Positions 1 through 8,849 of a DNA stretch of 44,033 bases are shown here, one piece after another. Source of the stretch: an uncultured Bacteroides sp. (lineage in GTDB: Bacteria; Bacteroidota; Bacteroidia; Bacteroidales; Bacteroidaceae); assembly GCA_900755095.1 (NCBI GenBank), contig CAAEFE010000133.1:1-44033 (forward strand), in the 5' to 3' direction. The translations under genes and the position numbers were made by a program. The notes under the pieces are model-generated. The model did no database searches and had not been told where the DNA came from. It saw only the letters and a program-made list of their open reading frames with translations. Every line of letters begins with the position of its first letter. Position 1 is the first letter of the stretch.

Positions 1-1972
1 GATAGATTCAAAAATTCCAGAAGGCCCGGTGGCTGAGAAATGGACCAACTATAAAGCTCACCAGAAATTGGTGAACCCCGCTAATAAACGCCGTTTGGAT
101 ATCATCGTTGTGGGTACGGGTCTGGCAGGTGCTTCTGCTGCTGCATCCCTCGGTGAAATGGGTTTCAGAGTATTCAACTTCTGTATTCAGGACTCTCCGC
201 GCCGTGCACACTCTATCGCTGCACAGGGTGGTATCAATGCTGCAAAGAATTATCAGAATGATGGTGACTCCGTTTACCGTCTGTTTTACGATACAGTAAA
301 AGGTGGTGACTATCGTGCACGTGAAGCCAACGTTTACCGTCTGGCCGAAGTGTCCAACGCTATCATCGACCAATGCGTGGCACAAGGTGTTCCTTTCGCA
401 CGCGAATACGGCGGTACACTGGACAACCGTTCTTTCGGTGGCGCACAGGTATCACGTACATTCTACGCTAAAGGCCAGACCGGTCAGCAACTCTTGCTGG
501 GTGCTTACTCCGCACTGAGCCGTCAGGTAAACGTAGGTACGGTGAAGTTGTTCACCCGTTATGAAATGCAGGACGTTGTGATCATCGACGGACGTGCACG
601 CGGTATCATCGCCAAGAACTTAATCACCGGCGAACTGGAACGTTTCGCTGCTCACGCCGTAGTAATCGCTACCGGTGGTTACGGTAACGCTTACTTCCTG
701 TCTACCAACGCTATGGGTTGTAACTGTACAGCTGCTATCTCTTGCTACCGCAAGGGTGCTGTATTCGCTAACCCCGCATACGTTCAGATTCACCCGACTT
801 GTATCCCGGTACACGGTGACAAGCAGTCCAAACTGACTCTGATGTCCGAATCTCTGCGTAACGACGGTCGTATCTGGGTTCCGAAGAAGAAAGAAGACGC
901 TATCAAATTGCAGAAAGGCGAAATCAAGGGAAGCGATATTCCTGAAGAAGACCGCGACTATTATCTGGAACGCCGTTATCCGGCATTCGGTAACCTGGTT
1001 CCACGTGACGTTGCCAGCCGTGCAGCTAAAGAACGTTGCGACGCAGGTTTCGGTGTGAACAACACAGGTCTGGCCGTATTCCTCGATTTCTCTGAAGCTA
1101 TCAACCGCCTGGGCATCGATGTAGTGCTTCAGCGTTATGGTAACCTCTTCGATATGTATGAAGAAATCACTGACGTTAATCCGGGCGAACTGGCAAAAGA
1201 AATCAGTGGTGTGAAATATTATAATCCGATGATGATTTATCCGGCTATCCACTACACAATGGGTGGTATCTGGGTAGACTACGAACTGCAGACTACCATC
1301 AAGGGTCTGTTCGCTATCGGTGAATGTAACTTCTCCGACCACGGTGCAAACCGCCTCGGTGCTTCCGCATTGATGCAAGGTCTGGCCGACGGTTACTTCG
1401 TATTGCCTTACACTATCCAGAACTATCTGGCAGATCAGATTACTGTTCCTCGTTTCTCTACTGACCTTCCGGAATTTGCCGAAGCAGAAAAGGCAGTTCA
1501 GGCTAAGATCGACAAGTTCATGAGCATCCAGGGTAAAGAATCAGTTGATTCTATCCACAAGAAACTGGGTCACATCATGTGGGAATACGTAGGTATGGGA
1601 CGTACGGCAGAAGGCCTGAAGAAAGGTATCGCCGAACTGAAAGCAGTCCGCAAGGAATTCGAAACCAATCTGTTTATCCCCGGTTCTAAGGAAGGTATGA
1701 ACGTTGAGCTCGACAAGGCTATCCGTCTGTATGACTTCATCACTATGGGCGAGCTCGTTGCTTACGACGCATTGAACCGTAACGAAAGTTGTGGTGGTCA
1801 CTTCCGTGAAGAATACCAGACTGAAGAAGGAGAAGCAAAACGTGATGACGAAAACTTCTTCTACGTAGCTTGCTGGGAATATCAGGGTGACGATGAAAAG
1901 GCTCCTGTATTGATCAAAGAACCGCTGGTATACGAAGCTATCAAGGTTCAGACCCGTAACTACAAGAGCTAA
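1..1972 (+). CDS. frdA: Fumarate reductase / succinate dehydrogenase flavoprotein subunit (5' edge cut)
   Basis: Catalytic FAD subunit of the membrane-bound quinol:fumarate reductase, which reduces fumarate to succinate in anaerobic Bacteroides energy metabolism. The reading frame is open from base 2 and reads [14 protein letters not shown]. Base 1 is the G of what must be the ATG start, so only two bases are missing; the GTG at 29 is internal. Visible features are the dinucleotide fold [12 protein letters not shown] (about residues 37-48), the covalent-FAD histidine in AHSIAAQGG (His71 in the full protein), the active-site region [10 protein letters not shown], and the C-terminal FAD contact [13 protein letters not shown]. 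The full protein would be about 657 residues, normal for the Bacteroidetes type. frdB follows after 36 bases in the same operon. The cytochrome b subunit frdC is expected just upstream, outside the window. The direction in vivo (fumarate reduction) is inferred from the genus. Confidence 0.96.
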   Translation, partial: IDSKIPEGPVAEKWTNYKAHQKLVNPANKRRLDIIVVGTGLAGASAAASLGEMGFRVFNFCIQDSPRRAHSIAAQGGINAAKNYQNDGDSVYRLFYDTVKGGDYRAREANVYRLAEVSNAIIDQCVAQGVPFAREYGGTLDNRSFGGAQVSRTFYAKGQTGQQLLLGAYSALSRQVNVGTVKLFTRYEMQDVVIIDGRARGIIAKNLITGELERFAAHAVVIATGGYGNAYFLSTNAMGCNCTAAISCYRKGAVFANPAYVQIHPTCIPVHGDKQSKLTLMSESLRNDGRIWVPKKKEDAIKLQKGEIKGSDIPEEDRDYYLERRYPAFGNLVPRDVASRAAKERCDAGFGVNNTGLAVFLDFSEAINRLGIDVVLQRYGNLFDMYEEITDVNPGELAKEISGVKYYNPMMIYPAIHYTMGGIWVDYELQTTIKGLFAIGECNFSDHGANRLGASALMQGLADGYFVLPYTIQNYLADQITVPRFSTDLPEFAEAEKAVQAKIDKFMSIQGKESVDSIHKKLGHIMWEYVGMGRTAEGLKKGIAELKAVRKEFETNLFIPGSKEGMNVELDKAIRLYDFITMGELVAYDALNRNESCGGHFREEYQTEEGEAKRDDENFFYVACWEYQGDDEKAPVLIKEPLVYEAIKVQTRNYKS

Positions 1973-2008
1973 TCGGTGAAGTTAAACATTTAAAAGAATT
2001 AGACGAAA

Positions 2009-2764
2009 ATGGATAAAAATATATCATTTACACTGAAGGTATGGCGTCAAGCAGGCCCGAAGGCTAAAGGCGCTTTTGAAACCTACCAAATGAAAGATAT
2101 CCCCGGTGATACTTCCTTCCTCGAAATGCTGGATATTCTGAACGAACAGCTGATCAGCGAAAGAAAAGAACCGGTTGTATTCGACCACGACTGCCGCGAA
2201 GGTATCTGCGGTATGTGTTCTCTTTACATCAACGGACATCCGCACGGTCCTGCAACAGGTGCTACTACTTGCCAGATTTACATGCGTCGTTTCAACGATG
2301 GTGACACCATCACTGTTGAGCCTTGGCGTTCGGCCGGTTTCCCTGTCATCAAGGACTTGATGGTAGACCGTACTGCTTATGACAAGATCATGCAGGCCGG
2401 TGGTTATGTAAGCGTTCGTACAGGCGCTCCGCAGGATGCCAACGCTATCCTGATCCCGAAGCCCATCGCTGACGAAGCTATGGATGCCGCTTCTTGTATC
2501 GGTTGCGGTGCTTGTGTAGCTGCTTGTAAGAATGGTTCTGCTATGTTGTTCGTTTCTGCAAAGGTCAGCCAGCTGAACTTGCTTCCGCAAGGTAAACCGG
2601 AAGCTCTGCGCCGTGCGAAAGCTATGTTGTCTAAGATGGATGAACTCGGATTCGGTAACTGTACCAACACCCGCGCTTGCGAGGCTGAATGTCCGAAGAA
2701 CATCTCTATCAGCAACATCGCCCGCCTGAACCGCGACTTCATCATCGCTAAACTGAAAGACTAA
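2009..2764 (+). CDS. frdB: Fumarate reductase / succinate dehydrogenase iron-sulfur subunit
   Basis: Iron-sulfur subunit of 251 residues that carries electrons from the membrane quinol site to FrdA. The N-terminal ferredoxin-like domain has the [2Fe-2S] ligands Cys62, Cys67, Cys70 (CREGICGMC) and Cys88. The C-terminal helical domain has [11 protein letters not shown] (Cys163, 166, 169, 173) and a second set in [12 protein letters not shown] (Cys218, 224, 228) for the [4Fe-4S] and [3Fe-4S] centres. The ATG at 2009 starts the domain at the expected place. The gene is co-oriented with frdA 36 bases upstream and is followed by a strong intrinsic terminator 27 bases after its stop, so it is the last gene of the frd operon. 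Confidence 0.96.
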   Translation: MDKNISFTLKVWRQAGPKAKGAFETYQMKDIPGDTSFLEMLDILNEQLISERKEPVVFDHDCREGICGMCSLYINGHPHGPATGATTCQIYMRRFNDGDTITVEPWRSAGFPVIKDLMVDRTAYDKIMQAGGYVSVRTGAPQDANAILIPKPIADEAMDAASCIGCGACVAACKNGSAMLFVSAKVSQLNLLPQGKPEALRRAKAMLSKMDELGFGNCTNTRACEAECPKNISISNIARLNRDFIIAKLKD

Positions 2765-2791
2765 GCGTGAGCTTGATTTGATTAATAGCAT

Positions 2792-2832
2792 AAATCCCCC
2801 GTCGGCGTTAGCTGGCGGGGGATTTTCTTTTT
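2792..2832 (+). terminator. Intrinsic terminator of the frd operon
   Basis: A 10-bp perfect stem (AAATCCCCCG at 2792-2801 with CGGGGGATTT at 2816-2825), a 14-base loop, then a T-rich tail (TTTTCTTTTT). It begins 27 bases after the frdB stop. Confidence 0.9.
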
Positions 2833-2871
2833 ACTCATTAGCAAAAGTATAATAAAACGACTCAGTTAAGT

Positions 2872-3294
2872 TCATAGTAAAGTTTGTATAAACGCAAATC
2901 GCTTCTCATAATCATCCTCAGATATAGATAAAGCAAGATAACTATCTGACATGATCCACCCATTGAGTTCTTCTTTATATTCAAAATTACTGTTACAGTA
3001 ATGAATGTAACGTGCGATATTTGCTACGTCATTAAAATAAAGAATGGACTTATTGCATTTATCATGTTCTAAAGCACAGACTAAGACAACATCATCTATT
3101 TTAATTTCAATGCCTTTACTTACCTCCTCCTTATACAAGTACTCATATATACACATCTCTTTTTTAAAGAATAATTTTTGAATGTGACTGCTCGTATTAT
3201 TTAATACGCTTCTACCTATATATAGTAGGTTGTCAAAGTTTGAATGCAAATTAAGTGTATCCATCTCATCATTTTTTTTATTGTTATTACTCAA
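2872..3294 (-). CDS. Small protein of unknown function next to an Xre regulator
   Basis: A 140-residue, acidic, probably soluble protein with no signal peptide or transmembrane segment. I do not recognise a family. It has Ser/Asn-rich N-terminal residues, an alternation of short hydrophobic and charged stretches, and several cysteines (CIYEYLY, VCALEHDKC, HYC) without a clear metal-binding pattern. The codon use is AT-rich, unlike the GC-richer frd genes next to it. It is divergent from the Xre gene that starts about 95 bases away, and the intergenic region holds two copies of a palindrome that probably controls both genes. A regulatory partner or target of the Xre protein is possible, but nothing in the sequence proves it. 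Confidence 0.65.
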   Translation of the reverse strand: MSNNNKKNDEMDTLNLHSNFDNLLYIGRSVLNNTSSHIQKLFFKKEMCIYEYLYKEEVSKGIEIKIDDVVLVCALEHDKCNKSILYFNDVANIARYIHYCNSNFEYKEELNGWIMSDSYLALSISEDDYEKRFAFIQTLL

Positions 3295-3330
3295 CTGAAT
3301 ATTCCATTAGCATTATTATATCTCACCATA

Positions 3331-3346
3331 CAATCATATATGATTG
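3331..3346. promoter_or_regulatory. Palindromic operator, copy 1
   Basis: Perfect 16-bp palindrome CAATCATATATGATTG in the intergenic region between the divergent 140-residue gene and the Xre gene. A dyad of this size is typical for a dimeric helix-turn-helix repressor. It lies just downstream of the -7 box at 3355-3362 of the leftward gene, over or next to the expected transcription start. Confidence 0.6.
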
Positions 3347-3354
3347 CGGATATG

Positions 3355-3384
3355 CAAATATAAATACTTTCCTTTGAAAACAAT
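3355..3384 (-). promoter_or_regulatory. Promoter for the 140-residue gene
   Basis: Read on the minus strand, TATATTTG (3355-3362) fits the Bacteroidetes -7 consensus TAnnTTTG exactly. ATTG (3381-3384) stands 18 bases upstream as a partial -33 box (consensus TTTG). The -33 box lies inside operator copy 2, and the expected start lies at operator copy 1. Confidence 0.5.
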
Positions 3385-3396
3385 CATATATGACAG
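3381..3396. promoter_or_regulatory. Palindromic operator, copy 2 (imperfect)
   Basis: Shares its first 13 bases (CAATCATATATGA) with the palindrome at 3331, then diverges. The two copies start exactly 50 bases apart. This copy overlaps the -33 box of the leftward promoter and the first ATG (3390) of the Xre gene, which fits negative autoregulation. Confidence 0.5.
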
Positions 3397-3614
3397 AGAT
3401 TATGCTTGATAAACAGGAAACTTTAAATGAGATAGGTACTAAAATTAGAAAATTACGGGAAAGTAAGAATCTATCTATCCAAGAATTCGCAGATAAACTT
3501 GAAATGGAGTACAACAACGTTATTCGAATAGAGAAAGGGAGAACTAATTTCACTATTGGTACTCTTGTGAAAATAGCCAATTCCCTAGAAGTAAATTTAA
3601 AGGATATAGTATAG
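3390..3614 (+). CDS. Small Xre/Cro-type helix-turn-helix regulator
   Basis: A 74-residue protein that is almost only a Cro/C1-type HTH_3 domain: GTKIRKLRESKNLSIQEFA for helices 1-2, then the recognition helix in YNNVIRIEKGRTNFTIGTL. The DNA-binding role is clear from the fold; the targets are inferred. The first ATG (3390) lies inside operator copy 2 and very close to any likely transcription start, so the ATG at 3402 (MLDKQETLNEIG) is a good alternative. The gene is divergent from the 140-residue unknown gene and shares its operator region. No phage, plasmid or toxin gene lies beside it. Confidence 0.82.
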   Translation: MTEIMLDKQETLNEIGTKIRKLRESKNLSIQEFADKLEMEYNNVIRIEKGRTNFTIGTLVKIANSLEVNLKDIV

Positions 3615-3635
3615 CAATTTGAGATGCAAGGATTA

Positions 3636-3670
3636 TACAACTCCTTAGAACGCTAACCTAAGGAGCTGTA
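3636..3670 (+). terminator. Hairpin after the Xre gene, possible terminator
   Basis: A 13-bp stem with one mismatch: TACAACTCCTTAG (3636-3648) pairs with CTAAGGAGCTGTA (3658-3670) across a 9-base loop. It lies 21 bases after the Xre stop. No clear T-run follows, so termination is likely but not certain. Confidence 0.45.
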
Positions 3671-3791
3671 TATATGAAGCATAACTATTATCAACTGAAC
3701 TTCATATATTGACTGAAATGTCTATGCAATTACATTTAAAACAATTTGCGGATAAGACATCAATACTCTTGCAAACCAAAATCAATGCCAA

Positions 3792-5318
3792 TCAAAAGTA
3801 AACAAAAGGTTTCAACTCATTTCCTTGTTTATCCACCGGATAAAGAGCTCCTTCCTTCTCTAATTGAGCAGACATTTCCTGAATCATCTCCCTGCATTTA
3901 TCCGGATGTGCGGAAGAAAGTTCATTTCTTTCTTCCGGATCGTCTTTCAGATTGTAAAGCAAGGCTTTGGGTTGTTTCGGAGTCTCGGGAAGATAATAAT
4001 AAATCAGTTTCCAGTCGCCCATGCGATAGGTGGTGAAGTAGCTGCCGCGGTGTGCGTGAGGGAAGTGCATCAGGAAAGACTCGGGACGCTTCTTGTCCAC
4101 CTTACCGCTCAGTTGCTTTTTCAGATCGAATCCGTCTATCACGTAGTTTTGGGGAACTTCGCATCCTGCCACAGACAGAACAGTCGGATAGATATCCATG
4201 ATTGTGCCCAACTGTGTCTGCATACTTCCTACTTCAATAGGCAAGTTCTTCTGTACTTTGCTCTTCTTCTCAGGCTTTGCCCAAGCTGCGATGAAAGGAA
4301 CACGCATACCACCTTCAAACTCCGTCCCCTTTTTACCTCTCAGCGGAGCGGAAGAACCATAGCCACGTTCATCTCCCAATGGAGCATCACCACCGTTATC
4401 TCCTAAAAAGAGAATCAGCGTATTTTCGGCAATTTCCAGCTTTTCGAGTTGGTCCATGATGTCGCCTAATGATTTATCCATGCCTTCTATCAATGTAGCA
4501 AAAGCTCTTGCCTGCTCGTTCTTATCCGGGTCGGTGTAGCGTGACAAGAAACGTTTGTCTGCCTGGAAAGGTGAATGAACTGCGTAATGGGCCATATTCA
4601 GATAGAAAGGTCGTTTTTCTTCTACGGCTTTGGTGATCTCCCGATTCGCTTCTATAGTCAGCGCTTCACTCAAGAAGGTATCTGTACCGTGATATTTCTC
4701 CAGGTCAGGAACTGCTCTAATCTTCTGTCCCTTGATATGCCCGTATCCCCATTCGCCATAATAGCTGCCGGGATGGCCGATGCCGGAACCTGCGATATTT
4801 ACATCAAAGCCGATATTCAGCGGATTCTCTCCTTCGCTTCCCATACAGCCGAAATGTGCCTTTCCTACATGAATGGTTTTATATCCGGCTTGTTGCAGGA
4901 CTCTCGGCATGGTAGGCATATCTTTTCTGAGACCTTTCCAGTTCCATTGGGGCGGTCCGAAAGGATTCCGGTTGTTGCTCTCAGCATTAATCCAGTTAGT
5001 GACTCCATGCCTGGTCGCATTCTGTCCGGTCATGATGGAAGCTCTGGAAGGGGAACTCACGCTCTGTGCGTAAAAAGTAGAGAAACAAATACCCTGTTTA
5101 GCCAGTCTCTCCATATTCGGGGTATGATACCAGTCATTCAGCGGATGACGCACCGGCTGACCACTCTCATCTGCGATAAAAGGAACCGACGTATCCATAA
5201 GTCCCATGTCATCTACAAGGAAAACAATAATATTCGGGCGCTCCTGAGCTACTCCGCAAACGGAAGATGCCAAACCACCCAATACACAAAATTCCTTAAA
5301 AGCTCGTTTTGTTCTCAT
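3792..5318 (-). CDS. S-type (formylglycine) sulfatase, exported
   Basis: Family S1 sulfatase of 508 residues that removes sulfate esters from glycans, most likely in the periplasm or at the cell surface. The N-terminal signal sequence is MRTKRAFKEFCVLGGLASSV. Metal-binding aspartates are in FLVDDMG (Asp36, Asp37). The active-site motif is Ser88-Ser-Pro-Ser-Arg followed by ASIMTG. Here serine rather than cysteine is the formylglycine precursor, so an anaerobic radical-SAM maturase (anSME) encoded elsewhere is needed. LFLGDNGGD is the second conserved metal-site motif. The natural sugar cannot be read from the sequence. The gene is monocistronic and lies 347 bases downstream of a broken AraC gene on the same strand. 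It is about 10 kb from the PUL and is not clearly part of it. Confidence 0.92.
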   Translation of the reverse strand: MRTKRAFKEFCVLGGLASSVCGVAQERPNIIVFLVDDMGLMDTSVPFIADESGQPVRHPLNDWYHTPNMERLAKQGICFSTFYAQSVSSPSRASIMTGQNATRHGVTNWINAESNNRNPFGPPQWNWKGLRKDMPTMPRVLQQAGYKTIHVGKAHFGCMGSEGENPLNIGFDVNIAGSGIGHPGSYYGEWGYGHIKGQKIRAVPDLEKYHGTDTFLSEALTIEANREITKAVEEKRPFYLNMAHYAVHSPFQADKRFLSRYTDPDKNEQARAFATLIEGMDKSLGDIMDQLEKLEIAENTLILFLGDNGGDAPLGDERGYGSSAPLRGKKGTEFEGGMRVPFIAAWAKPEKKSKVQKNLPIEVGSMQTQLGTIMDIYPTVLSVAGCEVPQNYVIDGFDLKKQLSGKVDKKRPESFLMHFPHAHRGSYFTTYRMGDWKLIYYYLPETPKQPKALLYNLKDDPEERNELSSAHPDKCREMIQEMSAQLEKEGALYPVDKQGNELKPFVYF

Positions 5319-5665
5319 TACATAGTATTTATGATTTATATCCTAGTTATTGTACGTGCCATAATAGATTTCAAACTCAGACTCTCTTCTGATTACACAA
5401 AAGAGTATTAGAAAAATATCCTATTATCTTTCATTCATTCAGCATAATCTATCATGTTATTATTCTGCTTTGAAACCTGATTTTAATTCGTTGAAATAAA
5501 AAGTTTAATTTCCGTATCCGCCTTATCATGGCTTTATTTGAAGTGATCTGACTTTATAATAAAGATGTATTAGACTGGTTTTAAAGGAAACAGCTAGCAA
5601 TATACAACAAATGTACTACACCCACAAAGAAAAAAATAGTTTTTGACTTTCTCTCTGAAAAATTA
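5319..5665. other. Intergenic gap upstream of the sulfatase
   Basis: An AT-rich 347-base gap that should hold the sulfatase promoter and the end of the AraC transcript. One match to the minus-strand -7 consensus (CAAATGTA on the plus strand, 5608-5615) lacks a -33 box at the right distance and is almost 300 bases from the start codon. I see no convincing terminator or open reading frame. Confidence 0.5.
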
Positions 5666-6509
5666 TCAGACGTTCTTCTTGCTTGTTCTAAGCATACGTG
5701 GAGAAGCTCCAAAGAACTTCTTACAGAAATTGGAGAAGTGAGGCAGAGACTCAAAACCGTATTTATAGCATATTTCGGAGATACTGTACTCAGAGTTATT
5801 CAAGTCATCCAAAATACCTTCCTTACGTCGCGCCTGCATCCATTCGTATACCGGTTCGTGGAATACATTATTGAAGATACGCCGCAAGGTGCTGACGGTA
5901 TAACCTCCCAGTTGAGCCAGTTCTTCTACCGTTTTTACTTTCTTATAGTTCTGAAGGATGAAGTATTCAAAAGTGGTGGTGTATTTCGAGAGTGGATGCA
6001 CCAAACTAGCCAAGTCATAATCCGAATAATAGTAGCTTAGCACAAACGCCAGTTCTTTGCGCTTTAAAGACAGCAGATCCCGGCAGACTTTACTTTCACT
6101 CAAATAGGATTTGGAACCATCCAAAAAAGTATTTCAATTCAGGAATTATCTTTAAAGGAGAATAGATAAGCGGAGAAGGTACATCCTTCATGATATGATT
6201 GAAACGGAAGTCACAGAATAGTTCCGGCTGAATAAAACGATAATAGATACATTCGCACTCGGTCATCGCAAGCATCTCGTATTTTGAACCAATAGCCTGA
6301 AGAATAAATTCACCTGCTTTCAACATCGTACCTGCATACTCCTGACTATTAACCAAGAGCTCTCCCTTTATCAAAAAAAGGATGAAATTATCTTCACACT
6401 TCCGGGCTGGTTGATGGTAGCCCCTTGTATGGGTAGTGTGAATGATAGCATTGTCTACGGCTTTCGGACAGTTCTGACAATCCCAAGTACCCTGACAGAT
6501 TGATGACAT
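5666..6509 (-). pseudogene. AraC-family regulator broken by a one-base frameshift
   Basis: Two overlapping frames together encode one AraC-type protein. The first frame (start 6509) gives about 127 residues of a cupin-like sensor domain with a Cys-rich start (CQGTWDCQNCP). The second ends at 5666 and holds the double helix-turn-helix domain (VEELAQLGGYTVSTLRRIF and YSISEICYKYGFESLPHFS). The break lies in a run of six A on the plus strand (6123-6128, T on the coding strand). Read literally, the protein runs off as YFFGWFQ and soon stops. With five instead of six bases it continues as ELKYFLDGSKSYLSE straight into the HTH frame, giving an uninterrupted protein of about 280 residues, normal for the family. 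A sequencing error, a recent mutation or slippage-based phase variation would all look the same here. The sulfatase downstream is a possible target. Confidence 0.8.
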
Positions 6510-6546
6510 ATATTTGTGTTGGCGTTTGATTTGTTCCTGTTTGCAA

Positions 6547-6579
6547 CAAAAATATATGAAATCTTTTACATGGCAATAG
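6547..6579 (-). promoter_or_regulatory. Putative promoter of the AraC gene
   Basis: On the minus strand TATTTTTG (6547-6554) fits the TAnnTTTG -7 consensus. A TTGCC sequence about 20 bases upstream (6575-6579) can serve as a -33 box. Transcription would start about 30 bases before the ATG at 6509. Confidence 0.45.
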
Positions 6580-6754
6580 AAAAGGGAGGAAAAGTGAAAA
6601 AGAGGTTATTTTTACATTTTTTTTGTAATATAAAAAGGAGAGTATTTTTACTTTTAAAAAAGCTATTCACTATTTTATATTATCAAAAATTCCTAAATAT
6701 AAATTTTACACTAGATTTTGACTTTCAAACATAACTAGAATTAATTTAAAATTA

Positions 6755-6789
6755 GGGGACTATCTGAAATATCATCAGATAAAGTCCCC
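6755..6789 (-). terminator. Terminator of the fimbrillin operon
   Basis: Long interrupted stem. On the plus strand GGGGACTATCTGA (6755-6767) pairs with TCAGAT (6775-6780) and AGTCCCC (6783-6789), with one bulge. On the minus strand it is followed by TAATTTTAAATT. It lies about 60 bases downstream of the fimbrillin stop. Confidence 0.7.
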
Positions 6790-6849
6790 GGAATATTTTA
6801 TTTTCAAATAATCAAAACAGACATTTGTTTCTTAATAAATACGTCCAAA

Positions 6850-7833
6850 TTATTTATTTACATCAGTATTTACATCTGTTTTTTCTGACCATGAAGTGTC
6901 ATCAGAAGACCCTGTCAAATTTATAGCATCACCATTTAAAGATAATACATAAGCTGTTTTAGAACCAGCTTCCCAGTTCCCTGTCAATTTTACCGTAACA
7001 GGTTCACTCGCACTATGAACTTCAAGGCCACCCTTTTCTGCACTATATGTTACTTTAACTTCTACTCCGGCTAAGGATTGGGGCATAAGAATCATTACCT
7101 GTGTTAAGGCATCATTTAAAATTGTGGCTTCTGCTTCTCCTATAACTTTCTGATCATTTAATGTGATTGCATAATTTCCAGTAGAAGCGTTATCCTCTAC
7201 AGCCCACTGTCCAATAGATGTATCAGGATCACCCCCATATGTGAAAGTACCTTCTGTTCTTACCTTATTTAGTTCAATCTTAGAAACTGTATATGTAAGG
7301 TCTGCGTCATTACCTTTCAATTTAAAGTAAACTTGAGCCAATGCATGCTTAAAATTCAAATTAACAGAAGGATTATTGTTTTCTTTACTTTTATTAGCTT
7401 GCTGTGCTACTAGTAAGTCTTCTTGCTTATTAACATCCGTTAACACAGTATATTTTAAAGTAGGAAACTTACCGTCTTCTTTAGCATACGTTGCAGTAGC
7501 CACTCCTCCATATCCAAAGAAAGTAACCTTACCAGATGTCGGCCAATAATAACGCCCTGATGTAGTCCAGCCTCCATCTTCACCTTTAGTATATTCAGCA
7601 CTAGACATTATAGTAGATGTAACAACTCCCGTAAAATTCGTTTCACCATGAGAATACCCATAGGCTGTAAATTTCTTAAAGTCCTTATTCTCTATTATAA
7701 CGGCTCTTGTAGATTTACTTACAATAGTACTAAAATTTATCTCCGCATTCTGTGCTGGATTCTCAAATTCTTCATTCTGTGAGCAGCTTGTAATTGTTGC
7801 AACTGCTGCAATCGCCAATAATACCTTTTTCAT
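6850..7833 (-). CDS. Fimbrillin-family (Mfa-like) surface lipoprotein
   Basis: A 327-residue lipoprotein with a type II signal peptide (MKKVLLAIAAVATITSC, lipidated at Cys17), followed by a beta-rich domain of the fimbrillin / Mfa-like group. Typical features are the N-terminal INFSTIVSKSTRA (arginine-rich processing-type site), the tryptophan and tyrosine cluster GGWTTSGRYYWPTSGKVTFFGYG, and NLNFKHALAQVYFKLKGND, a signature stretch of Bacteroides fimbrillin-like proteins. Such proteins are exported as lipoproteins and many are assembled into short type V pili after strand removal. It is the last gene of a three-gene minus-strand operon, 52 bases after the DUF5119 gene. Whether it forms a pilus here or acts as a stand-alone adhesin is unknown, because no tip or anchor gene of the Mfa/Fim type is next to it. 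Confidence 0.85.
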   Translation of the reverse strand: MKKVLLAIAAVATITSCSQNEEFENPAQNAEINFSTIVSKSTRAVIIENKDFKKFTAYGYSHGETNFTGVVTSTIMSSAEYTKGEDGGWTTSGRYYWPTSGKVTFFGYGGVATATYAKEDGKFPTLKYTVLTDVNKQEDLLVAQQANKSKENNNPSVNLNFKHALAQVYFKLKGNDADLTYTVSKIELNKVRTEGTFTYGGDPDTSIGQWAVEDNASTGNYAITLNDQKVIGEAEATILNDALTQVMILMPQSLAGVEVKVTYSAEKGGLEVHSASEPVTVKLTGNWEAGSKTAYVLSLNGDAINLTGSSDDTSWSEKTDVNTDVNK

Positions 7834-7885
7834 AATCGTATTTTTTTAAGTTTATAATATTGTTATATTTTGCTTATGCTTTATC

Positions 7886-8842
7886 TCAAATTACGGGCAA
7901 AGGCACCTCCTCCTCTTCCCCCCAATCACCAACATCACCGCCAATACCACCATCACCACCAGACGAATTTTCCGGCTTATCAACCTTCACCTCATCATCA
8001 TCAAGCGGTAACTCTATATCTTTAGAAGGCTCATCGTTGCCTCCCCCTTCACCACTCTCCGAATTAACAATCACATCCGTTATATCAACCTCTATCTTCT
8101 GTACCGTATTATCCACCTTCACAAATGCCAGCGTAAACTTTATAGCAAGACTTGCCCGACTCATCGCCCCTTCCGGTAACCCAAAAGCAGTAAAACTACC
8201 CGTTACTTCGCCCGAACACCCTTGCGCTTCAAAGTAGATAGGAGCATCGTTCATCATCCCGCAACATCTGCCCAAACAGTAACAACCCGCCATACCTTCC
8301 ACACTGCCTACAATTGAAGAAACATATTCCAGCCCTTCCACCTTGATCTTGAAAGAATAGGTCTTTACCACTAATTTCGGTTTCCAATCCAGTAGAAGCT
8401 CTTCTTCACTGTTCGCTATATGTAAATCATTGATCTGCACTACGTATAAGGGATCAGGTCCCCATACCATTTTTTCCGTTCCCGCTATTCCCAGACCATT
8501 GCAATAGCCTGTAAATGCTTCAATCGTCTCATAGGCTTCCTCTCCTCTGATCTGCACCGTTTCAGTGTCGTAGTTGTAAGCCACTACCGAGTAACGCCCC
8601 GGCGGCACCTTTACTTTTCCACCTCTTACTGAAAGGTATGTATCAATCTTTCTGCCTTCCGCACTCTTCGGATAAAAAATCACCCGAACCCCTTCCGGCA
8701 ACTTATCGGTAACACCGTTCCAATCTAACTTTATATCTACCCCGCTTACGGGATAATCATCCAATAGTTCGCGACGGCTACATCCGGTCAGCATCAGCAG
8801 CGAGGACAGAAGCACAAGAAGTATGTATCTTGTATCTTGCAT
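7886..8842 (-). CDS. DUF5119-like lipoprotein of a fimbrial-type operon
   Basis: A 318-residue lipoprotein with signal sequence ILLVLLSSLLMLTGCSRREL and lipidation at the Cys of LTGC. The body resembles DUF5119 proteins, which accompany fimbrillin-like genes in Bacteroides: VDIKLDWNGV, GVRVIFYPKSAEGR, PPGRYSVVAYNYDTETV and a domain ending near residue 265. The last 50 residues or so are of low complexity, rich in Gly, Asp, Glu and Pro (GGGNDEPSKDIELPLDDDE, then GGDGGIGGDVGDW). They look like a disordered acidic tail. Position (7 bases after the DUF3575 gene, 52 before the fimbrillin gene) suggests a shared transcript and a common surface structure. The role, perhaps anchor or accessory subunit, is inferred. 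Confidence 0.75.
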   Translation of the reverse strand: MQDTRYILLVLLSSLLMLTGCSRRELLDDYPVSGVDIKLDWNGVTDKLPEGVRVIFYPKSAEGRKIDTYLSVRGGKVKVPPGRYSVVAYNYDTETVQIRGEEAYETIEAFTGYCNGLGIAGTEKMVWGPDPLYVVQINDLHIANSEEELLLDWKPKLVVKTYSFKIKVEGLEYVSSIVGSVEGMAGCYCLGRCCGMMNDAPIYFEAQGCSGEVTGSFTAFGLPEGAMSRASLAIKFTLAFVKVDNTVQKIEVDITDVIVNSESGEGGGNDEPSKDIELPLDDDEVKVDKPENSSGGDGGIGGDVGDWGEEEEVPLPVI

Positions 8843-8849
8843 AACGTCC

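Noticed and set aside
620..1378. 252-codon frame opposite frdA
   Set aside because: An antisense shadow of a highly codon-biased gene; composition unlike a real protein.
3331..3614. Toxin-antitoxin module made of Xre and the 140-residue gene
   Set aside because: The genes are divergent and not in one operon, and the unknown protein has no recognisable toxin motif (not HigB, HipA or RES type).
3792..5318. Sulfatase as a part of the mannosidase PUL
   Set aside because: It is separated by the fimbrillin-type operon, the repeat region and the ATPase. There is no shared promoter element, so a link is unsupported.
5666..6509. Programmed ribosomal frameshift in the AraC gene
   Set aside because: A +1 shift at a plain T6 run without stimulatory structure is not a known programme in this family. 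Mutation, phase variation or sequencing error is simpler.
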